Numbered from the stretch's first letter, positions 1-8,390 are shown. The stretch: DNA of 64,000 bases from Pseudoduganella namucuonensis (GCF_900116645.1 NZ_FPBO01000034.1:37601-101600), one strand, 5' to 3'. Notes: generated from the sequence alone by a model not told the origin. Program-made: numbers and translations.

Positions 1-268
1 CATCGCCAGCATAGGCGGCGCCTTCCTCGGCGCGGCCTTCGTGGTGTTCGTGCCCGAGTGGAGCGCCGAGATCGACCCGGCCATCGGTGGCCTGGTCTAC
101 GGCTGCTGCCTGATCGCGATGATGCTGCTGGCCCGGCAAGGGCTGGCGGGGCTCGCCGCGCAGCTGCGGCGCCGCTTCGGCGCGCGCCTGGCGCCATTCA
201 CCGCATTTCAACGGCCGCGCACTCCCGCCGCGTCCAATAACCAGGAGATAGCACATGGGAACACTTAA
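1..268 (+). CDS. livM: Branched-chain amino acid ABC transporter permease LivM, C-terminal end (5' truncated by window)
   Basis: Only the last 88 or so codons are present, read in the frame that starts at base 2. The visible residues IASIGGAFLGAAFV and the hydrophobic stretch GGLVYGCCLIAMMLLA are typical of the last membrane segments of LivM/LivH-type permeases, followed by a basic cytoplasmic tail. The stop codon overlaps the start of the next gene (ATG at 255), which encodes the matching periplasmic binding protein, so the two are almost certainly one transport operon. The assignment rests on a short fragment and on this neighbour. The substrate is not shown; the nearby vanillate genes make an aromatic acid plausible (inference). 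Confidence 0.7.
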   Translation, partial: IASIGGAFLGAAFVVFVPEWSAEIDPAIGGLVYGCCLIAMMLLARQGLAGLAAQLRRRFGARLAPFTAFQRPRTPAASNNQEIAHGNT

Positions 269-1481
269 CACGATACGCCGCGGCCTGTTGCGGTTCGGCC
301 TCGCCGCCACCAGCCTGCTCGCCGGCGCGGCCGGGGCACAGGGCATCACCGACACGGCCGTCAAGATCGGCGTCAGCGGCGCCCTGACCGGCCCGGTCGC
401 GGCGGTGGGCGCCGTCGTCGAGGGCATCCGGGTCCGCGTCGCCGCCGTCAACGCGGCGGGCGGCGTGAAAATGGGCGACGGCAAGACGCGCAGCATCGAA
501 CTGGTGGTGCAGGACGACGCCCTCGATCCGCAGCGCACCATGACCAATGTGCGCAAGCTGGTCGAGCAAAGCGGCGTGTTCGCGCTGGCCGGCATCGCCG
601 GCACGCCGAACAACCAGGCCATCGGCCGCTATCTTGACCAGCGCAAGGTGCCCAATCTGTTCATGTATTCCGGGGTGCACGAGCTGGCGGACGGGCGCGC
701 GTGGCTGATCGGCCTGGTGCCGTCGTTCACGACCGAGGCCGCCGTCTTCGCCGACTACCTGAAGAAGAACAAGCCGGACGCCAAGCTCGCGCTGTTGTAC
801 GTGAACACGGAGACGGGCCAGACCTTCCAGGCCGGCCTGCGCACGGCGATCCAGGGCTCGAAGCTGCAGATCGTCGCCGCGCAGGCCGTCACCTCGGCCG
901 ACCCGACCATCGACACCCAGCTGTCCACGCTGAAGGCCTCGGGCGCGGACACGCTGGTCGTCGTCGCGGCGCCCAAGCAAAGCGCGCAGGCGGTGCGCTT
1001 CGCCGCGGAAAGCGGCTGGCGTCCGGTCACGATGCTGTCCTACATCGGCGCGTCGCCGTCGTCGCTGAAGCCGGCCGGCCTGGCCAACGCCAAGGGCGTC
1101 ATCACCAGCGCCTTCGCCAAGCCGGTGACCGCGGCTTCCACCGACCCCGCCGTGCGCCAGTACCTTGCCGACCACGCGGCGGCCAAGGCGCGCTTCGACA
1201 CGGGCGACTCGATGGGCCAGATCGGCTACATCACCGGCGAGGCGCTGATACGGACGCTGGAGGCGGTGAAGCAGCCGACCCGGCAAGCCCTGATCGACGC
1301 CGCGCAGAACATGAACCAGGTCGGCGTCGGCCTGCTGCTGCCCGGCGTCACGCTGACCACGAAGCGGGACAGCGGCGACATCTACCCGATCGAGTCGCTG
1401 CAGCTGTTCCGCTTCGACGGCGAGCAATACCAGGCGCTTGGAGGGCTGGTGTCCTTCGAGGGCAGGACGCCCCGGCATTGA
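255..1481 (+). CDS. ABC transporter substrate-binding protein, LivJ/Peripla_BP_6 type
   Basis: This 408-residue protein has a signal peptide (basic start, hydrophobic core near residues 12-27, AGA-Q cleavage region) followed by the type I periplasmic binding fold. IKIGVSGALTGP-like residues near 37-48 are the usual first strand and ligand loop of LivJ-family proteins. It would deliver a small organic ligand to the permease whose gene end overlaps its start by 14 bases. Family members bind branched-chain amino acids, amides, urea or aromatic acids. The position beside a Tsx-like channel, a ring-cleavage-type aldolase and vanAB favours an aromatic compound, but that is inference. The start is preceded by CCAGGAGATA. 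Confidence 0.85.
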   Translation: MGTLNTIRRGLLRFGLAATSLLAGAAGAQGITDTAVKIGVSGALTGPVAAVGAVVEGIRVRVAAVNAAGGVKMGDGKTRSIELVVQDDALDPQRTMTNVRKLVEQSGVFALAGIAGTPNNQAIGRYLDQRKVPNLFMYSGVHELADGRAWLIGLVPSFTTEAAVFADYLKKNKPDAKLALLYVNTETGQTFQAGLRTAIQGSKLQIVAAQAVTSADPTIDTQLSTLKASGADTLVVVAAPKQSAQAVRFAAESGWRPVTMLSYIGASPSSLKPAGLANAKGVITSAFAKPVTAASTDPAVRQYLADHAAAKARFDTGDSMGQIGYITGEALIRTLEAVKQPTRQALIDAAQNMNQVGVGLLLPGVTLTTKRDSGDIYPIESLQLFRFDGEQYQALGGLVSFEGRTPRH

Positions 1482-1520
1482 ACCGCAAGTAAAACGAAGA
1501 TCCACAACGAGGAGACAAAA

Positions 1521-2345
1521 ATGAAAATCAAGAAGACATGCAGGGTGCTGGCCGTTGCGGGCTTGCTGGGCTACGGCGCGGCTGGCCATGCGGTGGAATG
1601 GAGCGACACGTCCATCGGTGTGAAGGCGGGCGACCGCTATGCCGAGCCGGGCATCGCGCAGCCGATACACAAAACCGTTTATGAATTCGTCCACATCAAC
1701 GGCGACAAACTGGGCAAGAACCTGGTGGTGGCCCAGATCCTGCAATCGGACAGCACGGATCCGGCTGCGGGCGGCACCGGCACCGGCGCGCAGGAGTTCT
1801 TCGGCTTTTACCGGCGCGCCTTCTCGCTGTCCAGGCTGACAGGAAACACCGTCGCCTTCGGGCCGGTCAAGGACGTGTCGCTGGTGGCGCGTTTCGACCG
1901 GGGCCCCAAGAACATCTCATTCGCGGCGGCCACGCACAAGGCCATGGCCGGCCTGGGCCTGGACTGGAATGTGCCGGCCGGCTATGTCGAATCCAGCCTG
2001 TACGCCTACCACGAGAAGGGTTACAACGGCTTCGTCGGCCGCGAGATCGCCTACGACACCTTCAGGGCCGACACCAACTGGTCCTTCCCCTTGAACCCCG
2101 GCATACCGCTGCGCTGGAACGGAGGCCTGGCCTTTGTCGGCGAAAAGGGGCGCGACGGCTTCGGCAACGCGACCAAGCCGGAGACGCGCCTGTACACCGA
2201 GCTGCTGATGGAGGTCGGCCAGAAGACCGGCTTCCTGGTGGGCGTGGCCTACGAGATGTATCGCAACAAATACGGCGCAGACAAGTCCCGCATCCCCGGC
2301 GCCAAACAGAGCACGGTGCTGCTGGTGGGCGAGTACCACTTCTAG
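1521..2345 (+). CDS. Outer-membrane Tsx-like channel protein
   Basis: The 274-residue product has a signal peptide ending near AGHAVEW and alternating hydrophobic/aromatic strands typical of a small beta-barrel, and it ends in F (EYHF), the classical outer-membrane sorting residue. The opening EWSDTSIGVKAGDRYAEP and the overall length fit nucleoside-specific channel Tsx relatives. A strong ribosome site (GAGGAGA) precedes the ATG. It lies 39 bases after the binding-protein gene and is probably co-transcribed, so it may let the same ligand cross the outer membrane. Substrate specificity cannot be read from the sequence; nucleosides are possible but unsupported by the neighbourhood. Confidence 0.6.
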   Translation: MKIKKTCRVLAVAGLLGYGAAGHAVEWSDTSIGVKAGDRYAEPGIAQPIHKTVYEFVHINGDKLGKNLVVAQILQSDSTDPAAGGTGTGAQEFFGFYRRAFSLSRLTGNTVAFGPVKDVSLVARFDRGPKNISFAAATHKAMAGLGLDWNVPAGYVESSLYAYHEKGYNGFVGREIAYDTFRADTNWSFPLNPGIPLRWNGGLAFVGEKGRDGFGNATKPETRLYTELLMEVGQKTGFLVGVAYEMYRNKYGADKSRIPGAKQSTVLLVGEYHF

Positions 2346-2382
2346 TGCCATCCACAACCGCCACAACCTCAAGGAGCTGAAA

Positions 2383-2964
2383 TTGAAACACCTGTCCCTG
2401 CTTGTCCCCGCCTTCCTGCTGGCCGTCGCCGGCGGCTCGCCGGGCATCGCCTGCGCCGCCTGGGAAATCGATCCTGCGCACACCCACGTCAGCTTCCAGG
2501 TCGGCCACCTGGGCATCAGCCACACGCCCGGCGTCTTCCGCAAGGTGGAGGGAACGCTGGCCTTCGACGACAAAAGCGTCGAGGCCTCGCGCGTGACCAT
2601 CGCCATCGACACCGCTTCGATCGACACCGTGCACGAGCAGCGCGACGCCGACCTGCGCACGGCCAACTGGTTCGACGCGGAGAAAAACCCGAAGATCACC
2701 TTCGTCTCGACCGCCGTGCGCCGCGTGGACGCCAGCAACTACGTGATCTCGGGGAACCTGACGATACGCGGCAAGACCATGCCGGTCGCGTTCAACACCG
2801 TGCTGACCAACCGCCTGGTGCATCCCTTCCTCAAGGTGCCGGTGATCGGCTTCGCCGGCAGCGCCAGGATCAAACGCAGCGACTTCGGCATGACGCAGTA
2901 CCTTGCCGTCATTTCCGACGAAGTCGATTTGAGGATCGCGCTCGAACTGGTTCAGAAACCGTAA
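2383..2964 (+). CDS. yceI: YceI-family periplasmic lipid-binding protein
   Basis: The 193-residue protein starts with TTG, chosen because AAGGAG lies seven bases before it and because the first 25 residues then form a clean signal peptide. The mature part begins WEIDPAHTHVSFQVGHLG and contains the YceI hallmark stretch around DLRTANWFDAEKNPKITF. YceI proteins are lipocalin-like beta-barrels that bind polyisoprenoid or amphiphilic ligands. Its role in this operon, between an outer-membrane channel gene and an aldolase gene, is not known. It might help move a hydrophobic substrate across the periplasm (inference). Confidence 0.85.
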   Translation: MKHLSLLVPAFLLAVAGGSPGIACAAWEIDPAHTHVSFQVGHLGISHTPGVFRKVEGTLAFDDKSVEASRVTIAIDTASIDTVHEQRDADLRTANWFDAEKNPKITFVSTAVRRVDASNYVISGNLTIRGKTMPVAFNTVLTNRLVHPFLKVPVIGFAGSARIKRSDFGMTQYLAVISDEVDLRIALELVQKP

Positions 2965-3010
2965 TGAAACACGCCGGGCCGTCCAGGCCCGGCCCACAAG
3001 GAGAAACAGC

Positions 3011-3694
3011 ATGGCAATCGTAATGACGAATACGCCCAGGACCGAACAGGAAGTGGTGCTTGGCCTGGGTGAACTGGGCGTGGCCACCGTGCACGAGGCG
3101 CAGGGGCGCAAGGGGCTGCTGGCATCCCATCTGCGGCCGATCTACCGCCCGGCGTCGGTGGCGGGCAACGCCTTGACGTGCGAGGTGGCGCCGGGCGACA
3201 ACTGGTCCATCCACCTGGCCGTCGAGCAGGCCAGGCCGGGCGACATCCTGGTGGTCAGCCCGACCTCGCCCTGCGAGGACGGCTACTTCGGCGACCTGCT
3301 GGCGACCGCGCTGATGGCGCGCGGCGTCAAGGGACTGATCATCGACGCCGGCGTGCGCGACATCGCCGTGCTGACGCGCATGGGCTTCCCGGTCTGGTCC
3401 AAGGCGGTGTACGCGCAGGGCACGGTCAAGGAAACCCTGGGCAATGTGCAGGTGCCGGTGGTGTGCGGCGGGGCGCTGATCCATCCCGGCGACGTGATCG
3501 TCGCCGACGACGACGGCGTCTGCGTGGTGCGGCGCGGGGAGGCGGCCGCGGTGCTGGCCACGGGCCGGGCGCGCGAGCGGGACGAGGAGGGGAAGCGGGC
3601 GCGCTACGCGGCCGGCGAGCTGAGTCTGGACGTCAGCGATATGCGTCCGCGCTTGCTGCGGAAGGGGTTGAAGTACGTCGAGTTCCAGTCCTGA
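3011..3694 (+). CDS. RraA-family aldolase (4-carboxy-4-hydroxy-2-oxoadipate / HMG aldolase type)
   Basis: The 227-residue protein belongs to the RraA/MenG fold. The D-X20-R-D signature of class II HMG/CHA pyruvate aldolases is present: Asp95 in GYFGDLL and Arg116-Asp117 in GVRD. These residues bind the divalent metal and pyruvate. Such aldolases perform the last step of the protocatechuate 4,5-cleavage and gallate pathways, giving pyruvate and oxaloacetate. That fits a locus with vanillate O-demethylase, since vanillate is converted to protocatechuate. No ring-cleavage dioxygenase is in the window, so the complete pathway is not shown. RraA-type RNase E regulators are shorter and lack this context. 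The start follows ACAAGGAGAAACAGC. Confidence 0.8.
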   Translation: MAIVMTNTPRTEQEVVLGLGELGVATVHEAQGRKGLLASHLRPIYRPASVAGNALTCEVAPGDNWSIHLAVEQARPGDILVVSPTSPCEDGYFGDLLATALMARGVKGLIIDAGVRDIAVLTRMGFPVWSKAVYAQGTVKETLGNVQVPVVCGGALIHPGDVIVADDDGVCVVRRGEAAAVLATGRARERDEEGKRARYAAGELSLDVSDMRPRLLRKGLKYVEFQS

Positions 3695-3715
3695 CGGGCC
3701 CCGCCGGGCTTGAAG

Positions 3716-3737
3716 GGCGGCGCCTCGCGGCGCCGCC
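3716..3737. terminator. Hairpin between convergent genes
   Basis: A perfect 9-bp stem (GGCGGCGCC / GGCGCCGCC) with a four-base loop lies between the stop codons of the aldolase gene and the leftward alcohol dehydrogenase gene. There is no clear T-tract on either side, so it is a likely but not certain bidirectional terminator. Confidence 0.55.
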
Positions 3738-3743
3738 TTCGCA

Positions 3744-4856
3744 TCAAGGAACGATGACGTAATTGCTGAAGCCGCCGTGGCGGCTGGCCAGGCCGGAGAT
3801 GGCCTGGTTGATGTCGTCCAGTTTCGCGACCTCGTGCTCCAGTATCGACAGGTCGATCGCGCCGGTGCGCAGCATCTCGACCATGTCGTAGCCCTCGGTG
3901 GCCGTGAACCACGCCGAGCCGGTGATGGTCATCGAATTATCCATCAGCCACTTCATGTCGATCGGCAGCTTGCCCACCGTGCCGCCGATGTTGACGATGG
4001 TGCCGCCGCGCGCCACACCGTGCATGGCGTCGTCGAACACGTCCAGCGAGACCGCCGCGCCCAGCGTGTCGACCATGAAGTCGGCGCCATGGCCACCGGT
4101 GCGCGCGCGCGCCCACTCGGCGATGGAGCCGTCCTCGGTCGAGAAGACCTCGATGCGCTCCGGCGCCAGCGCCTTCACGCGTTCCAGCAGCGCGTGGTTG
4201 CGGCCGGTGCCGAGGATGCGGCTGGCGCCCATGGCGAGCGCGAACAGCGTCGCGCCCAGGCCCAGCGTGCCGGAAACGCCGTTGATGATCACCGACTTGC
4301 CGGCCAGGCGGCCACACTTGCGCAGCGCCGCGTAGGCGGTGCCGAGGTAGCCCAGGCGCGCGGCCTCCTCGAAGGAGATGTTGTCGGCCAGCCTGACGAC
4401 GGCGTACTGCGGCGCCGCCATGTATTCGCCGAAGCCGCCGTTCGGGTACAGGTCGTACATGGTCTGCGACTTGTGCTTGTCGAAGCCGAAGTAGCCGTTG
4501 AAGACGAAGTACTCGCAGGCCACGCGGCGGTCGGACAGGCACGCGGGGCAGGCGCCGCACGAGCGCACGGGGCTGACGTAGACCCGGTCGCCGGGGCGGA
4601 TGCCGACCACCTGCTCGCCCACCTCGACCACCACGCCGGTGGGATCGAGGCCGAAGATGGCGGGCAGCTTGGGCAGCGGCAGGTGGGGACACCAGGTGGG
4701 CCAGTTGGCGAGCACGTTGCCCAGGTTGGGCACCATGCCGCAGGCCTTGACCTGCACCAGGACGTCGGTGGCGCGCGGCACGGGGCGCGGCACCGTGTCG
4801 ATCGTCATGGGTTGGCCGACCGCGTGCATACGGGCGGCGCGCATCATTTGGGACAT
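3744..4856 (-). CDS. Zinc-dependent alcohol dehydrogenase (MDR family)
   Basis: The 370-residue protein is a medium-chain dehydrogenase. It has the structural zinc cluster CGACPACLSDRRVAC, a GroES-like N-terminal half, and a Rossmann fold with the loop GVSGTLGLG near residue 200. The start MSQMMRAARM was chosen because TCAGGAGATA precedes this ATG on the minus strand; upstream residues in the same frame look non-coding. It is divergent from vanA and shares a 220-base control region with it. It could oxidise an aromatic alcohol such as vanillyl alcohol or another lignin-derived alcohol, but the substrate is inferred from position only. The typical catalytic zinc cysteine of the CGxC-type motif is seen as KACGMVPN, so the first zinc site is atypical. 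Confidence 0.75.
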   Translation of the reverse strand: MSQMMRAARMHAVGQPMTIDTVPRPVPRATDVLVQVKACGMVPNLGNVLANWPTWCPHLPLPKLPAIFGLDPTGVVVEVGEQVVGIRPGDRVYVSPVRSCGACPACLSDRRVACEYFVFNGYFGFDKHKSQTMYDLYPNGGFGEYMAAPQYAVVRLADNISFEEAARLGYLGTAYAALRKCGRLAGKSVIINGVSGTLGLGATLFALAMGASRILGTGRNHALLERVKALAPERIEVFSTEDGSIAEWARARTGGHGADFMVDTLGAAVSLDVFDDAMHGVARGGTIVNIGGTVGKLPIDMKWLMDNSMTITGSAWFTATEGYDMVEMLRTGAIDLSILEHEVAKLDDINQAISGLASRHGGFSNYVIVP

Positions 4857-4913
4857 GCGATATCTCCTGATTGTTGGATGGGAAGTTGGGTAACGTCGGG
4901 CATTTCGCCGTAT

Positions 4914-4941
4914 TTGACATTCTCGACGGTTTCTATATACT
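4914..4941 (+). promoter_or_regulatory. Sigma-70-like promoter of the vanAB operon
   Basis: TTGACA (4914-4919) and TATACT (4936-4941) are separated by 16 bases and lie about 140 bases before the vanA start. This is a near-consensus promoter in an otherwise GC-rich region. It points toward vanA, and the expected start point is near 4948. Confidence 0.6.
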
Positions 4942-4950
4942 ACTTGGTAT
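4937..4950. promoter_or_regulatory. Candidate operator overlapping the vanA -10 box
   Basis: ATACTACTTGGTAT is an imperfect inverted repeat (ATAC-A / T-GTAT) lying over the -10 element and the expected start point. A repressor bound here would block vanAB, as expected for a substrate-induced operon. Which regulator binds is unknown; the TetR protein encoded at 8494 is the nearest candidate. Confidence 0.4.
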
Positions 4951-5080
4951 CTGAAATCGGCGCAAGGAAAACACCTTCGAACCCAGGTGGTCCGCTCCGA
5001 TGCGGCATGGACCGCGCGCGCCGATTGAAACCCCATGCCGACCCGAACCACCCACCCATTGCACGATAGGAGACTGCTGC

Positions 5081-6106
5081 ATGAAGTACTTGAAGAACCA
5101 ATGGTATGCCGCCGCTTTCAGTGACGAGCTGAGCACCACCCCTTTGCAGCGCACGCTGCTCGAAGAGCCGATGGCGCTGTTCCGCGGCGAATCCGGCAAT
5201 GCCATCGCGCTGAACGACCGCTGCCCGCACCGGTTTGCCCCGCTGCACCAGGGCACCGTGTTCGGCGATAACCTCCGCTGTCCTTATCACGGCTTGCGCT
5301 TCAATCCGGACGGGGCCTGTGTCCACAATCCTATCGGGGACGGCAAGATTCCCAAGGCTGCGTGCGTCAAGAGTTATCCGCTGGCCGAACGTGACGGCAT
5401 CGTGTGGCTGTGGTGGGGGGACGAACCGGCCGACGTTTCGAAGATTCGCCGTTACGTGGAACTCGACGATCCGGCGCGCTACGCCTGCGTGCAGGGCTAC
5501 ATCCACGTGCGCGCCAACTTCGAACTGGTGATCGACAACCTGCTCGACCTCAGCCATGCCGAGTTCCTGCACCCCTATCTGGCGACCGAGGGCTTCAATC
5601 GCCGCACCCAGTACTCGATGGAGCAGGACGGCAATATGGTGGTCGCCCGCAACTGGCGCCCCAGCGAGCCGATCACCCAGTTGTTCGCCCTGGCGTACGG
5701 CGAGGGCGCTCCCGACCACGTCGATCACCTGTCCGTCGTCACCTGGGTGCCGCCGTCGACGATCCGTCTCGACATTGGCGTCACCCGTCCTGGCCGTCCG
5801 CCCGAGGAGGGGCCGCGTTCCTTCCAGGCGCACTTGCTGACGCCCGAAAGCGAACACACCGCTCATCTGTTCTGGAAGTGGGCGCGCGACTTCCGCGTCC
5901 AGGATGAGGCGCTCTCGGTTCAGCTCCAGGGCACCCTGCAGGAGGCTTTCGAGACCGAAGACGAACCCATGATCCAGTCACAATCGATACACATGGCAGG
6001 ACGTACGCTGGAAGAACTCAAGCCGGTGCTGCTGCCCACCGATTCGGCCGCGCTGCGCGCACGCCGCGTGCTGCGCCAGCTGATTGCACAGCAGGTGGAA
6101 GCATGA
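5081..6106 (+). CDS. vanA: Vanillate O-demethylase oxygenase subunit (Rieske oxygenase)
   Basis: The 341-residue protein has an N-terminal Rieske [2Fe-2S] domain with C48-P-H50 and C67-P-Y-H70, and a catalytic domain with the mononuclear iron motif DNLLDLSHAEFLH (Asp156, His159, His164). Length and motif order match VanA, which uses O2 and electrons from VanB to demethylate vanillate to protocatechuate and formaldehyde. The ATG follows GATAGGAGA. The stop overlaps the vanB start by four bases (ATGA), indicating translational coupling. Related methoxybenzoate demethylases (syringate, veratrate) cannot be excluded. The formaldehyde released connects this operon with the frmA region further right. 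Confidence 0.88.
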   Translation: MKYLKNQWYAAAFSDELSTTPLQRTLLEEPMALFRGESGNAIALNDRCPHRFAPLHQGTVFGDNLRCPYHGLRFNPDGACVHNPIGDGKIPKAACVKSYPLAERDGIVWLWWGDEPADVSKIRRYVELDDPARYACVQGYIHVRANFELVIDNLLDLSHAEFLHPYLATEGFNRRTQYSMEQDGNMVVARNWRPSEPITQLFALAYGEGAPDHVDHLSVVTWVPPSTIRLDIGVTRPGRPPEEGPRSFQAHLLTPESEHTAHLFWKWARDFRVQDEALSVQLQGTLQEAFETEDEPMIQSQSIHMAGRTLEELKPVLLPTDSAALRARRVLRQLIAQQVEA

Positions 6107-7056
6107 TCGAGGTTATCGTCACAGGGCGCCGCGACGAGGCGGATGGCATTTGCAGTTTCGAACTGGCCGCAGCGGATGGCGTGGCGCTGCCGCCGTTTGA
6201 ACCCGGCGCGCATATCGATGTGCACCTGGATGGAGGGCTGGTTCGCCAGTACTCGCTTTGCCCAGGGCCCGGCCAGGCAGGGCGTTACCTGCTCGGTGTG
6301 CTGCGCGAACCGGTCTCGCGGGGCGGCTCGGCCGCCATGCATGCGTTGAAGACCGGCCAGCGCCTGCATATCAGCGCACCGCGCAACCATTTCCCGCTTG
6401 CCAGGGATGCGCAGCGCCACGTGCTGTTCGCTGGCGGCATTGGCATTACGCCGCTGCTGGCGATGGCCGAGCACCTGGCGGCATCCGGATGCGACTTCGC
6501 TTTGCACTACTGCGCCCGTGCCGCCAGCCGCATGGCGTTCGCCGAACGTATCCGCGCCGGGATCGTTGGCGAGCGCGCCACGTTCCATGCCGACGATGGC
6601 GGCCCGCAGCAGAAGCTGGACCTGGACGCCGCGCTGGGCGAGCCGCGGGAGGGCGTCCACGTCTACGTCTGCGGGCCGGGCGGCTTCATGGACTGGGTGC
6701 TGTCCGGCGCCCGCGCGCGCGGCTGGCCGGAGGATAGGCTGCACAAGGAGTATTTCGCGGCGCCGTCACAGCCGGCCGGCGCGCGGGACCAGCCGTTCGA
6801 GGTGCAGATCGGCCGGGGCGGCGCGATCCACACCGTGCCCGCCGGCCTGAGCGTGCTGGAGGTGCTGGCGCGGAACGGCATCGACATTCCGGTGTCGTGC
6901 GAGCAGGGCGTGTGCGGCACTTGCCTGACGCGCGTGCTGGAAGGCACGCCGGAGCACCGCGACGTGTTCCTGACCGACCAGGAGCGGGCCGCCAACGACA
7001 GCTTCACGCCTTGCTGTTCGCGCGCGCGCTCGGCCCGGCTGGTGCTGGACCTATAA
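6103..7056 (+). CDS. vanB: Vanillate O-demethylase reductase subunit
   Basis: The 317-residue protein has the class IA reductase layout: flavin domain (RQYSLCPGP near residues 47-55), NAD(P)H domain (FAGGIGITPLLAM, then VYVCGPGGFM), and a C-terminal plant-type [2Fe-2S] domain with the CEQGVCGTC cluster loop near residues 266-274. It passes electrons from NADH to the VanA Rieske centre. The start codon overlaps the vanA stop, and the next gene follows after a 29-base gap, so the operon continues. Confidence 0.9.
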   Translation: MIEVIVTGRRDEADGICSFELAAADGVALPPFEPGAHIDVHLDGGLVRQYSLCPGPGQAGRYLLGVLREPVSRGGSAAMHALKTGQRLHISAPRNHFPLARDAQRHVLFAGGIGITPLLAMAEHLAASGCDFALHYCARAASRMAFAERIRAGIVGERATFHADDGGPQQKLDLDAALGEPREGVHVYVCGPGGFMDWVLSGARARGWPEDRLHKEYFAAPSQPAGARDQPFEVQIGRGGAIHTVPAGLSVLEVLARNGIDIPVSCEQGVCGTCLTRVLEGTPEHRDVFLTDQERAANDSFTPCCSRARSARLVLDL

Positions 7057-7085
7057 ATTCATTCATCGACACCAGGAGACCATTC

Positions 7086-8021
7086 ATGACCACCGACACA
7101 TCCAACACCATCCTCCTCGCCGGCGGAGCCCTGGGCTTCAACTGGCTTCCCGTTTTTGTCGCGCAGAAGCAGGGCATCTTCGCGCGCCACGGCCTGACCG
7201 TGGAACTCATGCGCATGGGCAGCGTGGACAAGGCCAGCACCGCCGTGCGCGAGGGCGCCGCGCACATGGCGATCACCCCGCCCGAGGGCGCGATCGCCAG
7301 CGCGGTCGCGGGCGGCGGCCTGCGCATCGTGGCCGGCAACGTCAACCGCCTGCCGCTCACGCTGATCGCCCAGCCGGACATCAAGAGCATCGAGCAGCTC
7401 AGGGGCAAGGTGCTGGGCACCTCGTCGCTGACCGAGGGCACGGCCATCTACACGCGGGAGATGCTGTCGCAGCACGGCCTGGGCTACCCGGACGACTATT
7501 CGTTCGCGGTGGCGGGCGTGCACCCGGCGCGCTGGAAGGCGCTGCAGGAGGGGACGATAGACGCGGCCGTCCAGCTGATACCGCTGAACTTCGTCGCGGT
7601 GGAGGCGGGCTACAGCGACTTGGGCGAGGTCAGCGACTATATTCCGGAAATCGTCTTCACGGCGCTGATCGCCGACCAGGCGTGGGCGGCGGAGAACGGC
7701 GAGCGGATCGTCGCGCTGATGCGCGGCCTGATCGAGGCCACCGCGCTGCTGTACGACGCGGCCAACGACGAGGCGCTGCTGCCGATCGTGATGGAGATCA
7801 CCCAGTCCGACCTGGCGTACGCGCAGAAGTCGCTGTACTACCTGCGCGAGAAGGGCGTGTTCGCGCGCGCGCTGGAGATTCCGCCGGCGGCGCTGGAGAA
7901 AACGGTGGAACTGATGCGCAAGGCGGACCTGCTGGCGCCCGGGAAGACGGCGGAGGCGCTGGCGGCGTTTGACGCGCGCTGGGTGCGGAGGGCCGTCGAG
8001 CCCGCGAAGGAGGGCGCATGA
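7086..8021 (+). CDS. NMT1/THI5-like binding protein without a signal peptide
   Basis: The 311-residue protein has the type II periplasmic-binding fold of the NMT1/SsuA/TauA family (GALGFNWLPVFVAQKQGIF near the start, then VREGAAHMAITPPEG). Unlike transport binding proteins, it begins MTTDTSNTILLAGG with no secretion signal. The ATG at 7086 has the ribosome site CAGGAGAC, and no better upstream start exists. It is therefore probably cytoplasmic. It sits between vanB and a DoxX gene whose start overlaps its stop, so it belongs to the vanillate operon. It may bind or transform an aromatic intermediate, since some NMT1-like proteins are decarboxylases. No function is proven. Confidence 0.75.
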   Translation: MTTDTSNTILLAGGALGFNWLPVFVAQKQGIFARHGLTVELMRMGSVDKASTAVREGAAHMAITPPEGAIASAVAGGGLRIVAGNVNRLPLTLIAQPDIKSIEQLRGKVLGTSSLTEGTAIYTREMLSQHGLGYPDDYSFAVAGVHPARWKALQEGTIDAAVQLIPLNFVAVEAGYSDLGEVSDYIPEIVFTALIADQAWAAENGERIVALMRGLIEATALLYDAANDEALLPIVMEITQSDLAYAQKSLYYLREKGVFARALEIPPAALEKTVELMRKADLLAPGKTAEALAAFDARWVRRAVEPAKEGA

Positions 8022-8380
8022 TGGACTTCGGGGCCAACGACTCCCTGGCGATCCTGCGCGTCATGTGCGGCGTGTGGTTCGTTCCGCACTGCATCGGCAA
8101 GCTGCGCAACATCGGCCCCGCCTCGCAGACGTTCGAGAAGGCGGGCCTGCGTCCGGCGCGGGCCTTCGTCATCCTCACCATCGCGCTCGAGCTGCTGGCG
8201 GGCGCGGGCCTGGTGCTGGGCGTCTATCCGCGGCTGGCGGCGGCGCTGGCGGTGGTGGTGCTGCTGGGCGCCAGCTACGCGGTCGTCAAGATCAACGGCT
8301 ACAACTGGCGTTGGCAAAAGCACGGGCCGGAATTCATGATATTCTGGTCCGTTGTCTGCGCGCTGTCCGTCCAGGGCTGA
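8018..8380 (+). CDS. DoxX-family membrane protein
   Basis: The 120-residue protein has four predicted membrane segments (around residues 10-25, 45-70, 75-95 and 100-118) and the DoxX-like start SLAILRVMCGVWFVPHCIGKL. Its ATG overlaps the preceding stop in ATGATG, so it is coupled to the binding-protein-like gene and is probably the last gene of the van operon. DoxX proteins occur in respiratory, redox-stress and thiosulfate contexts. Here it might support redox homeostasis around the oxygenase (inference). Confidence 0.75.
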   Translation: MMDFGANDSLAILRVMCGVWFVPHCIGKLRNIGPASQTFEKAGLRPARAFVILTIALELLAGAGLVLGVYPRLAAALAVVVLLGASYAVVKINGYNWRWQKHGPEFMIFWSVVCALSVQG

Positions 8381-8390
8381 CGCCATCCCG

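Noticed and set aside
3777..5069. A 430-codon plus-strand frame opposite the alcohol dehydrogenase.
   Set aside because: It is the antisense of a clear MDR dehydrogenase and has low-complexity His/Arg/Ala composition.
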